Positions 1 through 5,100 of a stretch of 5,100 nt of DNA are shown piece after piece (the first letter of the stretch is position 1; every line of letters begins with the position of its first letter). Location of the stretch: positions 1 through 5,100 of the forward strand of contig CALGCU010000116.1 in NCBI GenBank assembly GCA_937886455.1. The letters run 5' to 3'. The stretch comes from an uncultured Bacteroidales bacterium (GTDB lineage Bacteria; Bacteroidota; Bacteroidia; Bacteroidales; Paludibacteraceae). A program made the translations under genes and the position numbers. The notes beneath the pieces are model-generated. The model was not told the DNA's origin. It saw nothing but the letters and a program-made list of their open reading frames with translations, and did not search any database.

Positions 1-1
1 C

Positions 2-1441
2 TTAGTCCTTCTGTATATGATCTTCTACTATGGACTTATTCCGGGATTAATCGCTGATATCGCACTCTTTGCTAACGTATTCTTCTTGATGGGTATCTTA
101 GCATCATTCTCTGCTGTACTTACATTACCGGGTATCGCGGGTATCGTTCTTACTTTGGGTATGGCAGTTGACGCTAACGTACTTATATATGAACGTGTGC
201 GCGAGGAAATGGCTGCTGGTAAAAACATGAGAAAAGCTATCGGAGATGGTTTTGGTAATGCTATCTCAGCTATCGTCGATGCCAACTTAACTACATTAAT
301 CACAGGTATTATTTTAGCTATCTTCGGTACTGGTCCTATCAAAGGCTTCGCAGTAACATTGATTATTGGTATCGTTACATCATTCGTCACTGCAGTGTTC
401 ATCACACGCTTGCTCTTGGATATGTATGCACGTCGCGAAAATGCAAAAACGCTACAATTTACTACTAACTTCACGAAGAAATGGTTCCGTAATCTCAATA
501 TCAACTTTATTGAAACACGTAAAATTGGATATATCATCTCTGGAACATTGATAGTCATTGCTCTATGTGGATTGATTTTCCAAGGACTTAACTATGGAGT
601 TGACTTCAGTGGAGGTCGTAACTATGTAGTACGCTTCGACCAATCTGTAGAAACGGAAGATGTTCGCGAATTATTGGAAGATGCATTTGATGGTGCCGGA
701 GTAAAAGTTATCTCTATTGGTACTGACAACCAAGTGCGTATCTCTACGAAATATCGCATTCAAGAAACGGGTGATCAAGTTGACCGCGAAATTATTACCG
801 TACTTTATGAAAACTTGAAGCCTATGTTGGCTGATGGATGGACACTGGAACAATTTGAAAACGAAAGCATACTTAGCTCACAAAAGGTCGGACCTTCTAT
901 CGCTGATGACATCAAAACATCTGCTGTATGGGCTATCTTGTTTGCAATGCTCGCTATATTCCTTTACATCTTTATCCGATTCAGAGACTTCGCATTCTCT
1001 GTGGGTACTTTAGTAGCACTCGCACACGACGTACTCATCATCATGGGTATATATGCATTGGTATGGCCAATCATGCCGTTCTCACTCGAAATTGACCAAG
1101 CATTTATTGCGGCTATCTTGACCATTATCGGTTACTCTGTAAACGACACCGTGGTTATCTTTGACCGTGTACGCGAAAATGTGGGACTCTATCCTAAACG
1201 TGACAAAAAATCAATCATCAATGAATCATTGAACGTCACATTAAGCCGTACCTTCTCTACTTCAATGAGTACTGGAGTTACTGTATTGGCTATCTTCTGC
1301 TTCGGTGGAGAAACTATACGTGGATTTATTTTCGCTATGTTACTTGGAGTTATCCTTGGTACATACTCTACACTCTATGTCGCTGTGCCTGTTGCATACG
1401 ACGTAATGAATAGAAAAAGAAAAAAAGCTGTAGAAGCATAA
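2..1441 (+). CDS. secDF: SecDF protein translocase subunit, fused SecD-SecF (5' end missing)
   Basis: This is the last 479 residues of a fused SecD-SecF membrane protein; the frame is open from base 2 and the start lies left of the window. SecDF works with SecYEG in the inner membrane and uses the proton (or sodium) gradient to help pull secreted proteins out on the periplasmic side. The visible SecD part has four full membrane helices and the signature GMAVDANVLIYER (158-196). The SecF half begins with a helix near 527, followed by the GVDFSGG motif at about 596-616, a periplasmic domain of about 100 residues, and five more helices. These carry the SecF signature IGYSVNDTVVIFDR (1127-1168). 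The protein ends in a basic cytoplasmic tail, RKRKK. SecD and SecF are separate proteins in E. coli, and the fused form is usual in Bacteroidota. A strong terminator follows, so secDF ends its transcription unit. I see no frameshift or missing motif. The SecD periplasmic domain is outside the window. Confidence 0.97.
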   Translation, partial: LVLLYMIFYYGLIPGLIADIALFANVFFLMGILASFSAVLTLPGIAGIVLTLGMAVDANVLIYERVREEMAAGKNMRKAIGDGFGNAISAIVDANLTTLITGIILAIFGTGPIKGFAVTLIIGIVTSFVTAVFITRLLLDMYARRENAKTLQFTTNFTKKWFRNLNINFIETRKIGYIISGTLIVIALCGLIFQGLNYGVDFSGGRNYVVRFDQSVETEDVRELLEDAFDGAGVKVISIGTDNQVRISTKYRIQETGDQVDREIITVLYENLKPMLADGWTLEQFENESILSSQKVGPSIADDIKTSAVWAILFAMLAIFLYIFIRFRDFAFSVGTLVALAHDVLIIMGIYALVWPIMPFSLEIDQAFIAAILTIIGYSVNDTVVIFDRVRENVGLYPKRDKKSIINESLNVTLSRTFSTSMSTGVTVLAIFCFGGETIRGFIFAMLLGVILGTYSTLYVAVPVAYDVMNRKRKKAVEA

Positions 1442-1493
1442 AAATAAAAATTCACTAAGATTACATAGGAAAAGAGTTTTTTGTAAAAGCAAG

Positions 1494-1529
1494 AAGGAGG
1501 TGTGCCGACAAGCACACCTCCTTTGTTTT
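1494..1529 (+). terminator. Intrinsic terminator of secDF
   Basis: A perfect 12-bp inverted repeat (AAGGAGGTGTGC at 1494-1505 pairing with GCACACCTCCTT at 1512-1523) encloses a 6-base loop, CGACAA. It is followed by a short T-rich tail (TGTTTT, 1524-1529). It lies about 50 bases after the secDF stop and just before the psd promoter, as expected of a rho-independent terminator separating the two transcription units. The AAGGAGG in the stem resembles a Shine-Dalgarno sequence, but no start codon follows at the right distance and it is locked in the stem. Confidence 0.9.
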
Positions 1530-1558
1530 ATAGAAACAATCGAACAGAACACAGAATG

Positions 1559-1590
1559 TTTGCTTTTTTATTTCTATTGCATTATCTTTG
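1559..1590 (+). promoter_or_regulatory. Bacteroidota-type housekeeping promoter for psd-deoC
   Basis: TTTG at 1559-1562 and TATCTTTG at 1583-1590 match the Bacteroides sigma-ABfr consensus (-33 TTTG, -7 TAnnTTTG) exactly. The spacer is 20 bases, within the known 19-21 range. It lies directly behind the secDF terminator and about 100 bases before the psd start codon. Transcription would be expected to start a few bases after 1590, giving an untranslated leader of about 95 bases. The assignment is by consensus match only. Confidence 0.75.
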
Positions 1591-1644
1591 CAAGGAATAA
1601 GCAAAAAAAATCTTTAAACAATATATAAATCTGAGGAATAAACA

Positions 1645-1662
1645 ATGTGCCTCGAAGCACAT
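1645..1662 (+). other. Small hairpin in the psd leader
   Basis: ATGTGC (1645-1650) and GCACAT (1657-1662) form a perfect 6-bp stem with a CTCGAA loop. The stem ends 28 bases before the psd start codon, in an otherwise A/T-rich leader. It has no U-tract after it, so it is not a terminator. It could influence translation or mRNA stability, but no known riboswitch or leader-RNA class is recognisable. It may be chance. Confidence 0.35.
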
Positions 1663-1690
1663 GGATATAATACCTATAAGTGTCTAAAGC

Positions 1691-2359
1691 ATGAAAAGAA
1701 TCAAAATTCACAAAGAGGGATACCTAATCTTGATGATGGTAACCCTGCTCATCTTCCTTATCAATGTATTGGTGTATATACGCTTCTCGGGAGTTGTGCT
1801 CGCAATCAATGTAGCTGTATCGGCACTACTACTGGCGTTTGTAGCTTATTTCTTCCGCAACCCGGCAAGAATGTCTGAAATTGAAGACCCTTCTCTGGTT
1901 ATCGCACCGGCTGACGGAACGGTTGTGGTTATTGAACCGGTAGAAGAAACTGAATACTTTGGAGACAAAAGAATGCAAATATCTATTTTTATGTCACCAC
2001 TAAATGTGCATGCCAATTGGTACCCAATATCCGGAATGGTAAAAAAAGCACTACACCACAAAGGAAATCATAAGATGGCATTCCTACCTAAATCCAGTAT
2101 AGAAAACGAAAGATCTACTGTGGTCATTGAATCGGAAGGAAAAACTCAAATTCTTACAAGACAAATTGCGGGCGCATTGGCAAGGAGAATTGTCACCTAT
2201 GCTCACGAAGGAAAAGCCTGTCACATCAACGAACACATGGGATTCATCAAGTTCGGTTCGAGAGTGGATTTATTCTTGCCTATGGATGCTGAAATCTTTG
2301 TGACTATTGGCGAAAAAACAACGGGAAACGAAACAATCATTGCAAGACTTAACGAATAA
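1691..2359 (+). CDS. psd: Phosphatidylserine decarboxylase, short form
   Basis: This encodes a 222-residue membrane-associated, pyruvoyl-dependent enzyme that converts phosphatidylserine to phosphatidylethanolamine, the last step of making this major membrane lipid. The start is fixed by an in-frame TAA at 1685-1687, two codons upstream; there is no Shine-Dalgarno sequence. A basic N-terminus (MKRIKIHK) precedes two hydrophobic segments at about residues 11-30 and 35-55. The catalytic region shows PADG with Asp75, LNVHANW with His107, and the self-cleavage motif FGSR with Gly189-Ser190. Cleavage there would give a beta chain of 189 residues and an alpha chain of 33 carrying the pyruvoyl group. 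The length fits the short Psd class common in Bacteroidota, not the roughly 320-residue E. coli enzyme. It has its own promoter and leader. It is followed after 11 bases by deoC, not by pssA, which often accompanies psd in Bacteroidales. Confidence 0.95.
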   Translation: MKRIKIHKEGYLILMMVTLLIFLINVLVYIRFSGVVLAINVAVSALLLAFVAYFFRNPARMSEIEDPSLVIAPADGTVVVIEPVEETEYFGDKRMQISIFMSPLNVHANWYPISGMVKKALHHKGNHKMAFLPKSSIENERSTVVIESEGKTQILTRQIAGALARRIVTYAHEGKACHINEHMGFIKFGSRVDLFLPMDAEIFVTIGEKTTGNETIIARLNE

Positions 2360-2370
2360 TAATATAATAT

Positions 2371-3249
2371 ATGGAAAACATTCATGAACTCTTGGGACAA
2401 TTCTCTTATGACTTTACCGATGAAATGGTAAAAAAGGAAGTGGAGAAAATAGTGCAAAATCACACGGCTGAAAACGACAATACCGAAGTATATAAGCAAT
2501 GTCTAAACCAAATTGACCTCACTACATTGAGTAGTGATGACACGGTACTGAAGGTGGCTACTATGACTCAAAAGGTCAATGATTTCAAAAATCACTTCCC
2601 ACATCTGCCTAACGTGGCGGCTATATGTGTATACCCGGCAATGGTACCGGTGGTGAAACAACATTTAACTGAAAACATTGGAATCGCATCTGTTGCTGCT
2701 GGATTCCCGGCTTCACAAACATATATTGAAGTAAAGGTAGCTGAAACGGCTATGGCGGTTATGGAAGGTGCTACTGAAATTGATGTGGTAATCTCAATAG
2801 GTAAATTCCTCGAAGAAGACTACCAAACGGTATATGATGAACTATGTGAACTTAGAGCAGCTTCCCGCACTGCACACCTGAAAGTAATTCTCGAAACGGG
2901 TATGTTGCAATCAATGGCTAATGTAAAGAAAGCGTCTATTATTGCTATGGCAGCAGGGGCTGACTTTATCAAAACATCTACTGGAAAAACTCCAGTTTCC
3001 GCTACACCTGAAGCTACATGGACAATGTGTCAAGCAATTAAGGAGTGGAAAGAAAAAACAGGAAAAATCATTGGATATAAACCGGCGGGTGGCATTGCTA
3101 CAACGCAAGAGGCTGTGACTCATTACACCATTGTTAAATCAATCTTGGGCAATGAATGGCTGAACAATAAATTGTTTAGATTTGGAGCAAGCAGATTGGC
3201 CAATAACTTACTATCGTCTATCGAAGGAAAGGAAATAAAGTATTTCTAA
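2371..3249 (+). CDS. deoC: Deoxyribose-phosphate aldolase
   Basis: This encodes a 292-residue cytoplasmic class I aldolase that splits 2-deoxyribose-5-phosphate into glyceraldehyde-3-phosphate and acetaldehyde in deoxynucleoside breakdown. The TIM-barrel signatures are all present. VYP near residue 88 follows the first strands. EIDVV carries Asp138, matching E. coli Asp102. FIKTSTGK carries the Schiff-base Lys201, matching E. coli Lys167. GYKPAGG carries Lys237, matching E. coli Lys201. The protein is about 30 residues longer than E. coli DeoC, mainly through an acidic, helical N-terminal extension, as I recall for Bacteroides homologues. An in-frame TAA at 2365-2367 fixes the start. The 11-base gap after psd is all A and T, with no Shine-Dalgarno and no room for a promoter, so deoC is probably read from the psd promoter. 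No terminator is evident after it; the 70 bases to the next gene hold nothing I can name. Confidence 0.96.
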   Translation: MENIHELLGQFSYDFTDEMVKKEVEKIVQNHTAENDNTEVYKQCLNQIDLTTLSSDDTVLKVATMTQKVNDFKNHFPHLPNVAAICVYPAMVPVVKQHLTENIGIASVAAGFPASQTYIEVKVAETAMAVMEGATEIDVVISIGKFLEEDYQTVYDELCELRAASRTAHLKVILETGMLQSMANVKKASIIAMAAGADFIKTSTGKTPVSATPEATWTMCQAIKEWKEKTGKIIGYKPAGGIATTQEAVTHYTIVKSILGNEWLNNKLFRFGASRLANNLLSSIEGKEIKYF

Positions 3250-3319
3250 TTTGAAATAAACGACGCAAACTTATTATCACACTAACCTAAAAATCTTTTG
3301 ATATTAAAACACCAAGAAT

Positions 3320-5100
3320 ATGAATAGGATTGTTTCTAAGGAGTACTTCTCTCCAAAAGTTGTCAAAATTGAAGTGGAAGCACCACTTATTGCACGTTCA
3401 AGAAAAGCCGGACACTTTGTAATTGTCAGAGTAGGTGAGAAAGGTGAACGTATGCCTTTGACTATTGCGGCAGCTGACACAAATAAAGGTACTATTACCT
3501 TAGTCGTACAACAAATGGGAGTATCTTCTACTAAGTTGTGCCAACTGAATGTAGGAGACGAAATCACAGACTTAGTCGGACCGCTCGGAAAAGCAACTCA
3601 CATTGAAAAATTCGGAACGGTAGTATGTGCTTGTGGTGGAGTGGGGGCTGCTCCTATGTTGCCTATTGTTGAAGCACTCAAGAAAGCAGGAAATAAGGTA
3701 ATCACAGTGTTAGCGGCAAGAACAAAAGAACTCATCATTCTTGAAGAACAATTAAGTGAGTTCTCTGATGAACTGAAAATAATGACGGACGATGGATCCT
3801 ATGGAGAACAAGGACTAATCACAAAAGGGGTTGAGGAGATTATTCAACGTGAACAAGTGGACAAATGTGTCACTATTGGACCTGCCATTATGATGAAGTT
3901 TGTAGCTGAACTTACAAAGAAATATAATGTACCTACAGAAGCAAGTCTTAACACCATCATGGTGGACGGAACAGGTATGTGTGGCGCATGCCGTATCACA
4001 GTGGGAGGAAAAACAAAATTTGTTTGCGTGGATGGACCTGAATTTGATGCGCATCAAGTGGACTTCAATGAAATGCTACTACGCTTAGGTGGATATAAAG
4101 AGGAAGAATTGGAAGCAAAAGAACATTTTGAACACGAACATCACACGACTCAAGAGGACATGGGAAGAGACGCTGAGTGGAGAGTAGAACTCCGCAAAGC
4201 AATGAAGCCTAAGGAACGCACCGAGATTGAACGTGTCAAGATGAATGAGCTTGATCCGAAATATCGTATTACTTGCAATGAAGAAGTAAACCAAGGACTC
4301 ACAGAGGAACAAGCTCTATTGGAAGCTAAACGTTGTTTAGACTGTGCTAATCCTACGTGTATGCAAGGATGTCCGGTGGGTATCAATATACCTACATTCA
4401 TTAAAAATGTAGAACGTGGACACTATCTTGAAGCGTCTCAGGTCATCAAACAAAGTTCCACACTGCCTGCTGTCTGTGGACGTGTATGCCCGCAGGAAAA
4501 ACAATGTGAAAGTCAATGTATGCATCTTAAAATGGGTAAAAAGCCTGTTGCTATTGGTTATCTTGAACGTTTCGTGGCTGACTATGAAAGAGAAAGTGGC
4601 CAAATGACTATTCCTACAGTGGCTAAGCCTAATGGTAAGAAAGTGGCAGTTGTAGGATCAGGTCCTGCAGGATACACAGCAGGTATATACACTGGTAGAG
4701 CAGATTTGAACCCAGTATTGTACGAAGGTCGTCAACCCGGTGGTCAACTAACTATCACCACCGAAATAGAAAATTTCCCAGGCTATCCAAGTGGGGTGTC
4801 GGGAAACGAAATGATGGAAGATTTAAAGCGACAAGCACAACGCTTTGGTACTGATGTGCGTCAAGGCAATATTGAGAGTGTGGATTTTTCGAAACGTCCG
4901 TTTACCCTTGTTGATGATAGTGGCAACACTATTCTTGCTGATAGCGTTATAGTGGCTACAGGGGCTTCGGCTCGTTGGTTGGGCTTAGATAGCGAAAAAC
5001 AATTTTTCGGTATGGGAGTATCGGCGTGTGCCACATGTGATGGATTTTTCTATCGTGGACAAGACGGTGCCGTTGTAGGTGGTGGCGACACTGCTTGCGA
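3320..5100 (+). CDS. NfnA/SudB - NfnB N-terminal Fe-S domain - thioredoxin reductase fusion (3' end missing)
   Basis: An open frame of 593 full codons runs off the right edge. An in-frame TAA at 3305-3307 fixes the ATG. Residues 1 to about 260 are an NfnA/SudB (PyrK-like) subunit: FAD motif RMPLTIA (44-50), GPLG (87-90), NAD-binding GGVGAAP (106-112), and VDGTGMCGAC with Asp216, Cys221, Cys224 and Cys236 for a [2Fe-2S] centre. Residues about 290-445 are the N-terminal domain of NfnB/GltD-type proteins, with eight cysteines (339, 342, 347, 351; 386, 390, 396, 400) for two [4Fe-4S] clusters. From GSGPAG (446-451) on the protein is TrxB: PGGQLT, ENFPGYP, ATGASAR (546-552), the redox pair CATC (Cys570, Cys573) and GGGDTAC (587-593). 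NfnA-NfnB fusions, commonly annotated as dihydroorotate dehydrogenase B/glutamate synthase-like, are known in Bacteroidales and make or use NADPH. A TrxB continuation is not what I expect. About 160 residues should remain beyond the window. The reading of each part is secure; the natural reality of the join is not. Confidence 0.9.
   Translation, partial: MNRIVSKEYFSPKVVKIEVEAPLIARSRKAGHFVIVRVGEKGERMPLTIAAADTNKGTITLVVQQMGVSSTKLCQLNVGDEITDLVGPLGKATHIEKFGTVVCACGGVGAAPMLPIVEALKKAGNKVITVLAARTKELIILEEQLSEFSDELKIMTDDGSYGEQGLITKGVEEIIQREQVDKCVTIGPAIMMKFVAELTKKYNVPTEASLNTIMVDGTGMCGACRITVGGKTKFVCVDGPEFDAHQVDFNEMLLRLGGYKEEELEAKEHFEHEHHTTQEDMGRDAEWRVELRKAMKPKERTEIERVKMNELDPKYRITCNEEVNQGLTEEQALLEAKRCLDCANPTCMQGCPVGINIPTFIKNVERGHYLEASQVIKQSSTLPAVCGRVCPQEKQCESQCMHLKMGKKPVAIGYLERFVADYERESGQMTIPTVAKPNGKKVAVVGSGPAGYTAGIYTGRADLNPVLYEGRQPGGQLTITTEIENFPGYPSGVSGNEMMEDLKRQAQRFGTDVRQGNIESVDFSKRPFTLVDDSGNTILADSVIVATGASARWLGLDSEKQFFGMGVSACATCDGFFYRGQDGAVVGGGDTAC
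4643..4675 (+). other. Junction between NfnB-like and TrxB-like coding sequence
   Basis: Up to KKVAVVGSGPAG the protein follows NfnB, including the preceding IPTVAKPNGKK linker. From the next codon (Tyr452, 4673) it follows TrxB (YTAGIYTGRADL), where NfnB would normally continue with a segment of the LTCAGDLA kind. The GSGPAG dinucleotide-binding motif (4655-4672) is common to both families, so the switch falls exactly in the stretch where the two genes can be near-identical in DNA. The frame is preserved. This is the site to examine for a recombination or assembly join. Confidence 0.7.

Noticed and set aside
28..558. A 176-codon open frame on the minus strand under secDF
   Set aside because: It is antisense to strongly conserved SecD/SecF sequence and has no family-like motifs; it is a shadow of the real gene.
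1645..1878. A 77-codon open frame starting in the psd leader and overlapping psd
   Set aside because: Most of it is an out-of-frame reading of psd, with no recognisable protein character. Its start codon sits in the hairpin stem. psd itself has full catalytic motifs.
3250..3319. Possible promoter between deoC and the last gene, ATCTTTTG at 3293-3300
   Set aside because: It does not match TAnnTTTG at the first two positions. The only upstream TTTG (3250-3253) is 39 bases away, too far for a -33 element. The gene may have a promoter here, but the sequence does not show one.
4604..4606. ATG at residue 429 as a separate start for a free-standing trxB
   Set aside because: The residues that follow (TIPTVAKPNGKK) look like the NfnB linker, not a TrxB N-terminus. 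The frame is continuous from 3320, and nothing resembling a start region lies upstream of 4604.
4416..4607. A 63-codon plus-strand frame inside the Fe-S domain of the last gene
   Set aside because: It overlaps the eight-cysteine region in another frame, has no leader of its own and no recognisable similarity.

Overview
The window looks like a stretch of chromosome from a member of the Bacteroidota, probably Bacteroidales. SecD and SecF are fused into one polypeptide. A promoter matches the Bacteroides-type TTTG / TAnnTTTG consensus exactly. The gene starts lack Shine-Dalgarno sequences and sit in A/T-rich leaders, and the protein sequences read like Bacteroidales versions. I cannot name a genus. 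All genes are on the + strand and nothing credible is coded on the other strand.

Layout: (1) The 3' part of secDF (2-1441), the proton-motive-force-driven Sec translocon accessory, enters from the left. It is closed by a strong 12-bp-stem intrinsic terminator (about 1494-1529). (2) A clear promoter (1559-1590) and a roughly 100-nt leader with a small hairpin (1645-1662) lead into psd (1691-2359), a short phosphatidylserine decarboxylase. (3) After an 11-nt A/T-only gap comes deoC (2371-3249), deoxyribose-phosphate aldolase, most likely on the same transcript. (4) After a 70-nt gap with no recognisable promoter, a long open frame (3320 to beyond 5100) runs off the right edge.

The last gene is the notable one. 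Residues 1 to about 260 are an NfnA/SudB-type (PyrK-like) FAD, NAD and [2Fe-2S] subunit. Residues about 290-445 are the N-terminal two-[4Fe-4S] domain of an NfnB/SudA/GltD-type subunit. A fused NfnA-NfnB polypeptide is familiar in Bacteroidales. At the FAD-binding GSGPAG motif (residues 446-451), however, the sequence stops resembling NfnB and becomes a thioredoxin reductase (TrxB) with its CATC redox centre, in the same uninterrupted frame. Ser and Asp codon use also shifts after the junction. Either this is an unusual natural fusion (iron-sulfur flavoprotein electron input joined to a thioredoxin reductase), or it is a recombination or assembly chimera between two genes sharing the GSGPAG-coding DNA. 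The sequence alone does not decide between these, and I consider an artefact a serious possibility.

Functionally the window joins protein export (SecDF), phosphatidylethanolamine synthesis (Psd), deoxynucleoside catabolism (DeoC) and NAD(P)H/iron-sulfur/thiol redox chemistry. Apart from the likely psd-deoC transcription unit, there is no evidence that these act in one pathway.
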